A stretch of 64,000 nt of DNA from Platynereis dumerilii (GCA_026936325.1 JAPTHN010000007.1:18722337-18786336), one strand, 5' to 3'. Numbered from the stretch's first letter, positions 23,388-35,317 are shown. Numbers and translations are program-made. Notes: generated from the sequence alone by a model not told the origin.

Positions 23388-24284
23388 TAAAAAAAGAATT
23401 CTGAAGGGATTTGTAATTGAGCTTGAGCAGTGGTCTTGCAATTCATAAGAACTATTACAATGTGACACTAAATGCTTTCAACATTGCTCAATGCTCAAGC
23501 CACATGTAGAGCTTTTTATGAATGTCAGCTGACCCCAGCACTAAAAAGGAACCTTGGGGTTTCCTATTTTTGGCTAAAAGAGAAATAAGACATGCAATCT
23601 AACAACTGCCATTGTATATCTTGCATGTCACAGCCTAAGACTATTCATTTTAAGAATATGTAAGACTTTTAAGAGAAATAAAAAGGCAAAATACACACCT
23701 CCAGGTATTGTTGAATGTTATTCATGAGGAAGATGTAGTCTAACCAGATCAATTTTATTTAATGTGCTAGTGTCATATTTATTATCACTTTAGACCTGAT
23801 TATCTATTACTATTGTAATACAATGTAATATATGTTAGCCAAACCAGATCCAAATCAGAACAATTGGCTGCATGTAAATGAGGTTTTTGGGCAGATGAAA
23901 GACATGTCTCCCTGGGTTCTGTGGTATCACCCAGTAAGATGTCCCTAATTTCAGTAAGATGCACCACACTGTGTGTTCTGATTTGCATATGTCATATGCA
24001 AGACTAACTGCTGTTAATTTTAAGAATTTAAGTTTCACCCAACAAAAAAGAAGTCTGAAATGACTTTAATTCAGAAGATGCTGAAGAGTAGTTTCAGTCG
24101 AAGAGGAGATTCTGCAATTGAGAAACTTCTTTGCTTTCCTTATTTTCTTCATAGATATGAACCAGGAACAGTCCTCTTTATAATTACACATTAGTGACTT
24201 TTACAAATCTTTCCTGCAGACAGAGTATCGTTTGGCTAAAGTTATGAATCTGAATTGAGTTTTCTCAAATGGGAGTCACCTTAA

Positions 24285-25088
24285 GGTGGCTCGCTACTCA
24301 TGGCCCAGCAATGGCGTCGTCACCATAGCAACAGCAGCCTGCTGAGCTCTGTGAGCTGCTTTTTTGGAATATCATAATTCCGTGCGACGGCCGCTTCATT
24401 GGCCATTTGCGCCACTTCTGTTAAGGTTAGAGACTTCTGGTTTAAAGCATTAGATGCGCTGTGAAGAGGACTACAATCTGACAGAGTATCAGCTTTATAG
24501 TCCAAATAGAATATTTTTACAGGCAATTTTCGGCAAGCAGGTCTAATTTCTCAAAAATGACTTTGAGACACAAATAAATTTTTATATCAAAATCCATCGC
24601 GGTAGCAAACCTTCTCTTATGCATTTTGTTGTTCCTCATAATATTTGGAATTAAATGACAAAGAAATGAGAAATCCTATCTAGCCAATTTTTTTTAGCGC
24701 CATGGCTTATGAAAAAAGTTAAAATTGTCGAAATCAATATTTTTATTCCGAGCCCCTTGGAAAGCCATTTAAACTAAATATATCTCTTTGAAATTGTAAT
24801 CATCTTTTCCATGAAAGTATCTTCTTTAATTTCATGCTTCGTTGCATAATATGGGATGCATGACCAATGAATGGCAGGGCAAACTTCACAGTAAAAAAAT
24901 TAAGAAAAAAATTGAGTTTTTCAGATGTGCATGGACTGACTTTCTTGTACATAACCTCAGATATCGCGAAAAAAAGGCTGGTTGCGACCACTTTTTTTTA
25001 CATATCCTTGCTATAAACTATATTTTGGATCATTCTAAACTATTTTTGAGAAATCCTATCTTAGAAAGTTCACGAGTATCGAGCCACC
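24285..25088. mobile_element. TTAA-flanked inverted-repeat element
   Basis: TTAA stands at 24281-24284 and 25089-25092. Ends GGTGGCTCGCTACTC and GAGTATCGAGCCACC are 15-base inverted repeats with one mismatch. The sister unit at 20764-20776 reads CACCTTAACAATG without the element, so the TSD is exactly TTAA. That target is used by piggyBac and Kolobok elements. The 804-bp interior has no transposase-length frame, so it is a non-autonomous member. Confidence 0.9.
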
Positions 25089-26186
25089 TTAACAATGAAA
25101 GGATGGTTTTGATTATCTTCCAGGCTTTTTCCCTGGAATCATGACATTCTTCTTTGATGTTGGAGAATTGTGTGACAATAAACTTTTATTAGAAAAAATG
25201 GTAGATAACATGACAGACTGTTTTGTAATCTTGGTTATGAAGCACATTTCTTTGATGTGAAGTGACCAGATAACATCAATGCTGGCCAGCAAAACAATAG
25301 GAAAACAAATTAATTAGACACTTTACGTCACACATTTTGATCACTAACAAGTAAATGAAATAGATGCCACATTCTCATCAAATGTTTCATTCAAAGCTTC
25401 ATTCAAAGCTCTTTTGCATAGATCCGAAAACAGAAAGATAAGAAAGACATTGGTTGTTTGATGCAAGTAATAAAGTAGCTCCAGAAACAGATAGACAATA
25501 CACCAGTAGGTCATCTTTATACATAAAAAATGTTTTCTTTGCTTTGGCGGAAAGTTAAAGAAATGTTCCAAAAATAATTTGGGTCCAGTTAGTGGTGGCA
25601 ATATATTCATTTTCTTGTCTTTGGAAATAGAAATAGCCCATGTTAGATTTAGAAGGAAGACATTTTTTTACTGTTGACACTGCGATTAGTCACTATTTTC
25701 TAAGCTGGTTGCCTTAGCAGCAAAGAGAAATTGCCCAATGCCCTTCCTGGAGAAAGAATGGTGGTAGTTTCTCAGTTATTCATCAAGTGAATCTAGCACA
25801 AAATTCTTTTTATTGGGTCCTGGAAAGTGAAGGCATCTGTGAACATGCACCCTGACAAGATCTGAATGACTCTTATAATGGAAATCTATTTTGGGGCTTC
25901 CAACCTGGCATTTTATCGCTGGCTTGATGGTCCTGTAATTAAAACTGACGTGTGTTGCTCCCTTGTTTGACGCAAGAGTTTTATATAGGGCTATTTAAAC
26001 TGCCAATAAAAGCAAAACCAGTGTCAGCAAAAATTGGTTAATAGTGCTGATCCAGATATTTCCATCATGCATCGTCATCACCATACTCCGGTGTGGTAGA
26101 AAAACAAAATGTGTTGGCAAAGCCCATCCTGGAATCCTCTAAAAAGCAAGAGATTCCTTGTTTCCTCCATTATTAGATGCCATTGA

Positions 26187-26240
26187 AGCTGGGTGGCCAA
26201 GTGGCTCAGGTGCCCGCCTGCCCTGCTGAAGGTCTTTGCT
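26187..26240 (+). mobile_element. tRNA-like SINE head fragment
   Basis: GGGTGGCCAAGTGGCTCAGG resembles the 5' half of a class II tRNA and contains an A-box-like TGGCCAAGTGG. The next bases (CCCGCCTGCC) are unlike the AT-rich unit, and the equivalent place in U3 lacks them, so this is an insertion. No B box follows. It is probably a truncated tRNA-derived SINE; it is too short to be sure. Confidence 0.4.
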
Positions 26241-27035
26241 TGCATGGAGCAATTTGTGATGTATGAAAATAAAGTATTGTGCAATTCCCATAAGTATGGT
26301 ACTTTTTGCCATCAGAGATTGACCTATATAATTTCAGGACCCTTTTCTATTATTTGGATCCTCCTTGCAAGCATTTAAAAATTCATGTAGATAGAGCAAA
26401 TTCACAATGTCACCCCTGCTTTTCAGAGATGATTGAAACAAGCTTGCTCAACCCCTACCATCACGATAAATGTCCTTGTGACATGCAGTATCTCATCACG
26501 GCCCAATTCTAATTACGCAAATTCATCTTGTTTTCATCTTTGGAGAAAGAAGGTATAAATGGATTCATTTCTTTTGTTCAGTTACTAAATTCCCTTCAGT
26601 CTGCCATCAAATTTTGCAAAGTGATGTACATCATCATCATCTTGAGCATCAGATGTTACTCTGTTACGGATTATGTGTCATTGTGTAAAAGCTAATGCAC
26701 AGAGAATATGTCCCATGGTAAGATTGAGGCTACCCTGATCCCTGATCCTCTAAGACACAGTGTATTGATTAATAGTGAGGGGGAAAGATGGACTAGGAAA
26801 TGGCCTACATTACTTCATTGGAAATATATTATTTATATAGTCAAGTTCATTTTGGAAAGAGGCATTTGCACATATACTTCTCAATTCTTGTGAGTGTCAT
26901 AAGAGTATAGGTCACATATATATACATGTATGTGTCAAAATCTATTTTAGTCTGACATTTCATCTTGTATAATAATGTGAAAGAGTGACCCTTGGCCAGA
27001 AACTGACATCTTACAGTTTACCAACATGTAACCTA

Positions 27036-27244
27036 CACTGTAAATTCTGAGATTCTGAGTTAGCTCAAATGATTGAGTGAGACGGTTGCACAATTTGTTT
27101 GAGCCATGATAGCTTGCTGTTTTGAGTTATGATAATCTTTATGTTGTTATAACTTGCAAACAGCAAGCTATCATGGCTCAAAGGAATTGCGCAACCATCT
27201 CACTCAATCAATTAAGCTAACTCAAAATTCAAACATTTACAGTG
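27036..27244. mobile_element. CACTG foldback MITE (copy 1)
   Basis: CACTGTAAAT at the left is answered by ATTTACAGTG at the right, and the inverted pairing runs on for about 95 bases each side (GAGTTAGCTCAAATGATTGA with its inverse). The element is thus almost wholly a stem with a small loop. A close copy is at 42749-42949. The flanks here do not show a clean TSD. Confidence 0.8.
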
Positions 27245-27250
27245 AATCCA

Positions 27251-29065
27251 TTAGTCACCAGATCCCTCTGTAATCCTCTGCCTGATAACAGAACCCCACA
27301 CATTGCATTAACACAATTCAAATAGTTCATTGACCAAATGAATATTTGTGTGAAAAACTAATTTAATGGCCTGATCCTCTGTGGTAATATTAGGGTTATG
27401 TGAGATTTCAATAAACTTAGGTTAAAACAATTATATGAGCTTCTTGGGAAGGTGCAACCCAACCTTCTATAGCGATATTCTGCTTGTAAATGTACTTATT
27501 AATTATCAGATCAATCAACCCAGAAAGCATAATGAGAGATCACAAGGCACTTCGAATGATAGACAAACTTCTTGGTATCGATCGCTAATAATCTTGGTTG
27601 TGGAGTATGTCCCTTTGATGTGAAGTGACAGATCACATAACATCAATGTTTGCCAGCAAAGATATGAGGAAAACCAATTAGGTATAATAAATTACACTGC
27701 AAATTGTGACCACAAAGTGGTCTATCTACAACTACATTATACACTGCCCAGTCAATACTGACTATTATGCAGCGGGTTGGACGGCGAGAAAAGGAAGAAA
27801 AAGTTTAAGAATAGATAAAGTAGGGTTACAGTAAAGAAAAGAAAGGTATAGGAGAGGATAGTGAGGGTAAAAGTAGTAGTGTCCAGCTGCTTTCTTCCCT
27901 TCCTGTCAAGACCAATCCGGTTCCAGAGGCTGCATGAGAGGTACGAGTACCCCTCCCCGGCATAGCTCGAGACATTCCCTAGGGGATACTCACAGCTGGC
28001 TGGAGGAGACAGTGTTAATAGTGTAGGTTGTTGAGTCCCTTTTTGAATATGTTAATATCGGGGGACTCAACTAATGAGGCAGGTAGGTTGTTCCAGATTT
28101 TGATGGCCGCTGGGAAGAAACTGAATTTGTGGCAGTCCTTGCTGGTTTGAGGCTGTCTGAATGTTTGTTGGTGATTCTTGCGTGTCGAAGTTGTAGACTG
28201 ACATAGGTGTTTGTCCTTGTCTATACTCACTAGGCCGTGAACGATCTTGAAGAGCATGGTAGCCCTGGCTTTGCATCTCCTTGATTCCAGACTTTCCCAT
28301 TTTAAATGTTGAAGCATATTGCCGACGCTACTGGTATTTCCATATCTGCCTGTCACATATCGTGCTGCACGCCTCTGCACCATTTCAAGTTGTTGGGATG
28401 TCTTCCTCTGGTATGGGCTCCACACCGTGCTGCAATATTCTAAAGTTGGCCTTACCAGGGTGTTATAGGCATTGCTTTTGATGTTCTCATCACTTATCCT
28501 AAGATTACGTCTCAGGAAGCCCAGGCTGCGATTTGCCTTTTTCACGATGTTTCCAATATGTGTTGCCCAGTTTAGGTCCTTGCTGATCGTAACTCCTAGA
28601 TATTTGGAGGATGTGTCCTGTTGGAGGGTGTGTCCTTTCAGCTGGTAATTCATGGTGATCGGTATCATACATGTAAATATGTTGCAGAGATCCCAACATA
28701 TGTTTGATTCAGCCTGATTGTTCATGCCACTTTGAAGCTAAATTCAAGGTTAAGCTACAGTGTGTAAGAGAGGTTACAAAAGACATTTAGTTAAAATATA
28801 GATGCCAAAGATAAATTAGTGACAGACACAGGAAGAGGTATATATGTACATTGGTTGGTCCTTGTTACACAAAGAAAGCTGTCTAACTCGGAGAGAAGTG
28901 ATGGGACTCTTTCTAGAAGTACTTATGGTTCAGTTCAGGGGTTGTAAAATATTCATTGTCTACTTGCCTGCTGAGAAACTGGAAGAACCTGCAGACGCTC
29001 ACTTTGTAAAAAGAAACTGCATCAGAAAAGGCTGATATATTATGCAGTGATAAAGGTTATAAACT
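27251..29065 (+). repeat. Array 1, unit U6 (partial, LINE-interrupted)
   Basis: The block near 27600-27710 (GATGTGAAGTGACAGATCACATAAC, CCAGCAAAGATATGAGG) matches 3590, 13850 and 25255. The block 28845-28960 (TTGGTCCTTGTT, CAGTTCAGGGGTTGTAAAAT) matches 4120-4240. A LINE sits between. Frames in it are short and unconserved. Confidence 0.6.
27722..28740 (-). mobile_element. 5'-truncated LINE with reverse-transcriptase C-terminal region
   Basis: The minus strand codes 236 residues (28725 to 28015) of the C-terminal part of a CR1/Jockey-like reverse transcriptase. Visible are YLGVTISKDLNWATHIGNI (thumb-proximal motif), LVRPTLEYCSTVWSPY and the end motif IWNNLPASL. The catalytic YADD block and the endonuclease domain are upstream and missing, so this copy is dead on arrival by 5' truncation. 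The frame itself has no internal stop, suggesting a fairly recent insertion. A ~250-bp 3' UTR follows to about 27722, with the palindrome-like AATAGTCAGTATTGACTG. No TSD could be fixed. Confidence 0.88.
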
Positions 29066-29462
29066 AATTGATGGATGTTATCCAGGTCCAGGTAAAGCCC
29101 AATGGCAGTTCAAATGAAATAGGAGATTCTATAATTGTGAAACTTCTCTGCCCATCTTATTTGTTTCTTCTACAAGAACGAATCAGGTTATATGGCTCTC
29201 TAAACATGACAGTCAATAGGTTTTTAATTTTAAAAATGTCACAGCTCAAAATAGTTCCTGTCATCTCTGGCGACTGCATGGACTGATCATATGATATGGA
29301 ATATGAACAGTCATGTATGTTGCCTGGTTGATGAGATTATATTTGTGAATACATTTAAAAAGCTGTTTCAATTAAAAAGAAAAGTAACTCTAAAATTGAA
29401 AAAAAACTGCTTCCCTGTCTTAGTTTTTTTCCTCATTTGACATTTTAAAACACTCATATGTA

Positions 29463-29525
29463 TTAGGGTGGGACTGGTTTGATCCGCCTAAGATTTCCAA
29501 ATGTGGGGCGCCAGTCCCACCCTAA
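29463..29525. mobile_element. 63-bp inverted-repeat element, TATGTA flanks
   Basis: TTAGGGTGGGACTGG at the left and its perfect inverse CCAGTCCCACCCTAA at the right enclose only 33 bases. The direct repeat TATGTA flanks both sides (29457-29462 and 29526-29531). Size and structure suit a minimal MITE with a 6-bp TSD. If TA alone is the TSD, the inverted repeat would include the flank; both readings fit. Confidence 0.7.
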
Positions 29526-30477
29526 TATGTATGTCACATATTCATATCACACATGATAACTTCAAATGTGCAATATCATTATGAGGGACTTTCTTTGCTT
29601 CACAGATAATTTGATAAATCAGATCGGAATAATTTACCTGCATGGAAGGCATCCGAGTAGGCCCTATATAAAATCCATGTCAGTTACTCAAGCCTTTCTT
29701 TATTTTAAAACACAGTGACATATACTTTTTTGTTGCTGAGACAAACGCATTTGGCTATCAAATCAAATTAAAGGAGATGTGTGTGAACTTTTTTTTAGGC
29801 AGAGATCAAGGCAGGCATTGGCTGTAGACATGAATCTGAATTGAGTTTCTACAAATTGTAGTCACCTGAAAATTCAAAGGAATTTTTTAGGTCATTCATC
29901 AGACTTTCACCCCAAATGTCGACAAATTTCTTTTTTGATGTGCGATTAGTTGATTTACATCGCTGTTGATCAGAAATAGTAGCTACATTCTCTTTGGCAT
30001 ATAGACAAGAACATTATAGATTACAGTATATTAAGCATGACTCATTGATATTCCCAAGTTGGTTGCACATCATATATATATAATTTATTTGACCCAGTGA
30101 AAATTCATGCAAAATTAAAGTTGAAACAGTTGTGTGTGCTTTTTTGGGAGGGTATACATGTAACAATTTTCTATTCCTTGTCCTGCTTATAGTAATTAAT
30201 TATAAGATTAATAAACCAATTCTAAAGGCAAAATGACAGATCACAAGGTGCTTCACATGACAGAATGACAAACTGTTCTGTATGCAAACAATTTTGGTTA
30301 TGACGAACATCTCTTTGATGTGAAGTGACAAACTACATAACATTAACGTCGGCCAACAAAGTAATGAGGAAAACCAATTAGACAATGAATTGCCCAACAA
30401 ATTGTGACCACATACCCTACTCTGACTGGGTCAGGTGTGGTTTGATAACACATTTACTAGAAAGGAAAGAAAGTATA

Positions 30478-31388
30478 GGGGAGACCGGGGTAAGTTGTGC
30501 CGCGGGGTAAGTTGTGCCGCCAGCTGTTGGGGTTAAACGAAGAACTGGGCAAAGAAGGCAATATATACTCACTTCGTCAACATCATCAGGCACCAACAAA
30601 AAAAAAGCTAAACTAATAAAGTCAATTTTGTTACTGAAAACTTGAAGTGCCGAGGACTGACATTTTGGTTCAATTGGTGTTTATAATAGGATGATGTCCC
30701 TCTGGTGGGATGGAGTTAAGAGGTATATCTAGACATTTCTGTTGTTAGATTTCATTTTGAATTGTTTGTTTATTTTTGACAACCAGTTTCATTCAGAAAA
30801 TCAATTTGGGGTAAGTTGTGCCATTTTGATTTGGGTGAGTTGTGCCAGTGGTATGACATAGGAATTAATATTTTATTCATCTTTTTTTGTCTTAATTTTA
30901 CGCAAGGCCTAAAAATGTTGTGAATTAACTTACACTGAAACGAACATGTGTTAAAAGAGTTATAACACCCTCTAAACAATAAATAATTCTGTTTATTTTT
31001 TCAGCATTTTTAATTTGTGTATAAAATGGCTCATAAATGTCTGATTAGTTTCATGTAACATGTCAGTCATACGTTAAAAACATAATACAAATGATATATC
31101 TGAAGAAACGGGTGTAATACAAGATTTTTTTGGAATAAATTAGGCGGCACAACTTACCCCATCACGTGGCACAACTTACCCCTACATCGGGGCAAGTTGT
31201 GCCACTTGACCTACTTTTTTCAAATGCCTGCCATGACCTTCCCAATGGTTGGACTGCCCTGAAACTTTAGTTGACTCTGGCCAACGTATTATATTTTGAT
31301 GTCTGATTTTCAGAATGCATGACCAAGCTTTGGTTTTTTGGCAAATCAGCCTGAAGAAAAAAATGGCACAACTTACCCCGGTCTCCCC
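30478..31388. mobile_element. TA-flanked inverted-repeat element, GGGGAGACCGGGGTAAGTTG ends
   Basis: Ends GGGGAGACCGGGGTAAGTTG and CAACTTACCCCGGTCTCCCC are exact inverses, flanked by TA (also readable as TATA). The word GGGGTAAGTTGTGCC or its inverse recurs inside (30496, 30810, 31150, 31170, 31190). Length (911 bp) and ends make it a close relative of 21645-22540. No transposase frame. Confidence 0.88.
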
Positions 31389-31523
31389 TATAGTCTGTAG
31401 GTACATAACTGAAGATTCTCTATTAATGTCTTTGTACGCCCTAATACTATTCTCGTGGGGGAAATCACAATAGTAACTCGTCTGATGAAACTCACAAGAA
31501 AATTCATTGAAAGACTTAAAGTG

Positions 31524-31610
31524 CCCTATCAGCATGCCTCGGCGGTCCGTCGCTACTGACATCGGACTGACGCTGGGCCGACGTTGGACCGCCGAGGCAT
31601 GCTGACAGGG
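31524..31610. mobile_element. 87-bp inverted-repeat element, TG TSD
   Basis: CCCTATCAGCATGCCTCGGC and its inverse GCCGAGGCATGCTGACAGGG extend to 25-base arms with one mismatch. Sister units near 14516 and 18113 read AAAGTGAAGGCATC; here it reads AAAGTG, element, TGAAGACATC. The TSD is therefore the dinucleotide TG. GC-rich, non-coding. Confidence 0.8.
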
Positions 31611-32450
31611 TGAAGACATCTAATGTGAACATGCACACTTGACAACTCTGAGATCCCTCACAATAACATAATGACTGTGATAATGGATTGGAAACCTATT
31701 TGTTGCCCCTATTCCAACCTGGCATTTTATCACTGAATTAATGAAAACAGATGTGCTGCTCCCGTGTTTCAAGCCCGGGGTTTCAAGCAATAACATTTAT
31801 ATGGAACCATTCAAACAAGCACACAGGGAATATGTCCCGACGCTGATGGTTGATCCTCTCTCATACAGTATGGAGAGTGAAAAACTGAAGATTGTCTGTG
31901 GAATGGCCGAGAAGAATTATAAACCATTTCTCTCTATAAGTTATTTTAATATTCAGGCACTTCCATTCCTTGGCTTCCATTACGGTACAACGTAATGCAA
32001 TGTCGTTGCCTAAAAGTTATAATTGCAGTCCAAATACTTGCAAAACATTCAGTTTTGTTTGCTATTTTCAAAGTTCATAATCTATTTAGAGTACCCTGCC
32101 AAGACTACTACTGCATGGTGGTATGCTTGAGGGTGACCCTGTGTCATGAGTGTCATCCTTCCATAAACCAAAATGTCACGTAATCTACCCAGACATTCTT
32201 ACCGCCGTGATGACCCATAACTAACTGTAATCCTCTCCCTGGAACATAGCTACACATCTCAGCAATTCATCTTGTGGTATACAATGTATATACACAAATA
32301 TTGGAGACCAGATGTAGTCTGCAAATTTTCTCACATTATTAATTACAGTAGATGATTGACAAGTGTTTATAGAAAAGCACTGGAAGGCATCTTGTGAGGT
32401 CATATCCCTATTCCTGCTATGTTATTCTGCATGACTCATAAGCAGTTAGT

Positions 32451-33329
32451 GAGGTCATATCCTATATATCCAATGCTACCAGGAAAAGTCATTTACCATG
32501 TCACTCCACTCATCAATGAGATATCAATGTAGGCTAGTCAAAGACAAATTGACAGTCTAATGCAATGCAATGGATTGATCAGGGTCTGTTGTGAGGTCAT
32601 CAATGTCCACTAGTAGCTGAATGTAAGTACTTGTAATTCGTCGACTGTAATGTGACAAGCAAACATTAAGTGTGCATGTGAGAGATTACACACTATAGAG
32701 AAATGTGTTGGGCTTCAAGCTATGACACATAATGTATGGCAAATTGAGCTGGGAATTAAAGTGTCTTCCGCAATCCGGTATTGTGCAAGCTTACAGCTGC
32801 TTCATCTCATATTTCTGTCTGGGGAAGATCATGAAAAACAAATCAAAACAGATAATATGCAATGACATCACTCAAGATGTGAAAAAGAAAAGGCAAATTT
32901 AAGCTAAAAGTCAGCTCCATGGTCTTTCAGATATCATAAAATGTATGAGAAAAGCGGTCAGAAAGGGCCCAGTACACAAAATCAAGAGCCAAAAGCAGAT
33001 TGACAGTCCAAACAGTTTCAAAATTGACTTTCAACTCAAGTCTTGTGATGTCAATGGTTCAAAAATGTTTTTTTTTGTGAAAGTTATGGTTAATCAGTTG
33101 ATTCAGTGCATACCATGTCTGTAAACAAACTAGTTAAATGACTTAAGGTACTAATCAAATAAGAAGATGAGGAGACCAGTCGAAGACTTTCAATGGTATG
33201 GCAAAGCCAGTTTGCAAATTGAAAAGAATAAAATATATTTTCAAATGGACCACTAATCTGCAAAGACATCTAATAGGAAACAAAATTGGGGCTATGCTAT
33301 AACTGAGTCACTGAGACTATTTAACCTGT
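32451..33329. other. Gene-free stretch
   Basis: AT-rich unique-looking sequence between array 1 and the foldback element. I see no frame or structure worth naming. Confidence 0.4.
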
Positions 33330-33380
33330 TAGCTAGCTGGCTTCGAACCCTGGACCCAGCATGCTACCACTAGACCAACC
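33330..33380 (-). mobile_element. tRNA-like SINE promoter remnant
   Basis: The minus strand reads GTTGGTCTAGTGGTAGCATG, which fits a polymerase III A box (TGGTCTAGTGG), followed after about 15 bases by GGGTTCGAAGCC, a B box. The two are much closer than in a real tRNA gene and no cloverleaf can form. A collapsed tRNA-derived SINE head or tRNA fossil fits best. Confidence 0.5.
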
Positions 33381-34785
33381 CCCCCCCCCCAAAGATACCC
33401 CCCAAAAGATACAATAAATATATTCAACAGAGGTATTGCACTGCATGCTGCTTATATGTATTATCACGCCTCTTTTTACCTTCAGCGAACGAAGTTCGAA
33501 GAAGGTATTGTAATCACTTGGGTAAAAATGTTGTGGCGGTCGGGCGGCGGGCGGATAGATCGTTTCCGGGGCAGCACTCGGCCTCTATTGAGTGTACATG
33601 GATGAAATTTGGTACGCATATAGCCTGTATGGTTTTGTTGTGCCTTTTGATGGTCTAATTGATAGATACTCAATACCTGTTGAAATAATTGAGAAAATAT
33701 AAAAATTATTTTTGTTCGTTTCCGGGCCAAATCTCAGTCACTATTGCATTTGCACTTATGAAATTTGGTACAGATGTGGCCTATATGGTCTAGTTGTGCC
33801 TTTTGATGGTCTAATTGATGGATATTTTATACTTTTCGCAAAAATTTGGAAAATAGAAAAATATGTATTTTTTGGTTCGTTGGGCTGAGACTCGGTCACT
33901 ATTGCATGTAAATGGATAAGGTTTAGTACACACATGGCCCATAAGGTCTTGTTGTGCCCTTTGAAAGGTCTGGTGGAAAATATTAAATGCTATTTGAAAT
34001 ATTTAAAAAAGAGAGAAAAAATAATTTTTTTGTTTCTGGCCCAAGACTTGGTCACTAATGCATGTACATGGATAAAGTTTGGTACACATATGACTTATGT
34101 GGTCTAGTGGTGCCTTTTCATGGTTGGACTGATACATATTCTATACTTTTTGTAATATTGAGAAAAAATATTAAACATAGGCTGCGCAGCAGCATACCCT
34201 CGGCTATTCAGCAGGCTATTCTGAAGCCGGTGAAATCAATTGACATATCGGCGATAGATTATGACCCTCAAGTACAGTTTTACCAAACCAGTCATATTTA
34301 GATGCCCAGTCTCCCTTTGTATGGCCCAAGTCTCCAACTTGATGGGGAGAGCTGGGCCAAAATTTTTACAATTTTCATATGGTTTTAGCTCATAGGTTCA
34401 TGAACATATCAATGCCCCCCTACAGATATATTCTTAACTATTTCTAGATGCAATCAATGTATCAAGAATGTTTGTATAATCATAATGGTCTCTCAAGCTT
34501 CCTTACTCTTTCTGGCTGACGGAAAGTGTTTTTAGATGAATGAAATGTCAATTTCTTTATTTTATATGATGTTTTATTGTATTTCATTTTGACAAATTCC
34601 CAGCCCTAGCATTCAACAGATTCAAGGTACTGAAAAGAGATGTTGCAATGAAATAAAAGGGTCACCTCATTGCTATGTCCTCCTCCTGTCCTAATTAGCC
34701 TACCAAGTGCATAAATACAGGAGGTAAAGTCCCAATCATCCGTCCATCCGTGATTCTCTGGATGTATTAGATTACATAATTATAG

Positions 34786-34988
34786 ATGATCAATCAATCA
34801 ATCAATCAATCAATATCTAACTATCTATCTATCTATATATAAAATATCTATCTATGTATCTATGTATCTATCTATGTATCTATGTATCTATGTATCTATC
34901 TATGTATCTATGTATCTATGTATCTATGTATGTATGTATGTATGTATGTATGTATGTATGTATGTATGTATGTATGTATGTATGTATG

Positions 34989-35072
<84 letters not shown>

Positions 35073-35085
35073 ATCTATTTGCTGG
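34786..35085. repeat. Compound tetranucleotide microsatellite
   Basis: (ATCA)n from 34793 passes into mixed TATC/TATG (34818-34925), then pure (TATG)n (to about 34990), then (TATC)n to about 35070. Apparent open frames of Y, L, S, I, C, M and V residues are by-products of the repeat. Confidence 0.97.
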
Positions 35086-35199
35086 GATAGATTCACATTG
35101 GATCTATCAGTCAAACAATCAATTAATCATTCATTCATTCAATCAGTCCAATCAGTCAAGCAATCTTCAGTCATTTAAACACCTTTAATCTAAAACACC

Positions 35200-35249
35200 T
35201 TATCCATCTATCCATCTATCTATCTATCTATCTATCTATCTATATATTG

Positions 35250-35317
<68 letters not shown>

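Larger units (their letters stand above)
22591..27250 (+). repeat. Array 1, unit U5, heavily interrupted
   Basis: Standard blocks appear at 22600, 23400-23640, 23830-23940, 24060-24180, 25110-25330, 25860-26100, 26140-26300 and 26640-26760. Insertions are the Helitron-like sibling (22707-23387), the TTAA element (24285-25088), a tRNA-like head (26187-26240) and a CACTG foldback (27036-27244). A segment after 24190 is also deleted relative to U3. No gene is called. Confidence 0.78.
29066..32450 (+). repeat. Array 1, unit U7 (diverged copy)
   Basis: The block at 29088-29300 (GGAGATTCTATAATTGTGAAACTTCTCTG) matches 10940 and 17405. 29768-29850 matches 13495-13580. 30300-30415 matches 27615. The stretch after 31611 (TGAAGACATCTAATGTGAACATG) matches 14520 and 18115. 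31740 onward matches the AACTGACGTGT block. The right edge fades near 32.4 kb. It contains two tiny inverted-repeat elements and the second TA-flanked element. Frames 31741-31995 and 31995-32183 have no recognised domain. Confidence 0.65.

Noticed and set aside
31182-31619. 145-codon minus-strand frame
   Set aside because: It crosses the end of the TA-flanked element and the whole 87-bp inverted-repeat element, so it is a chance join of unrelated pieces.
34854-35188. Long open frames of Tyr, Leu, Ser, Ile, Cys, Met and Val residues
   Set aside because: They are all translations of TATC/TATG microsatellites, open in several frames at once.
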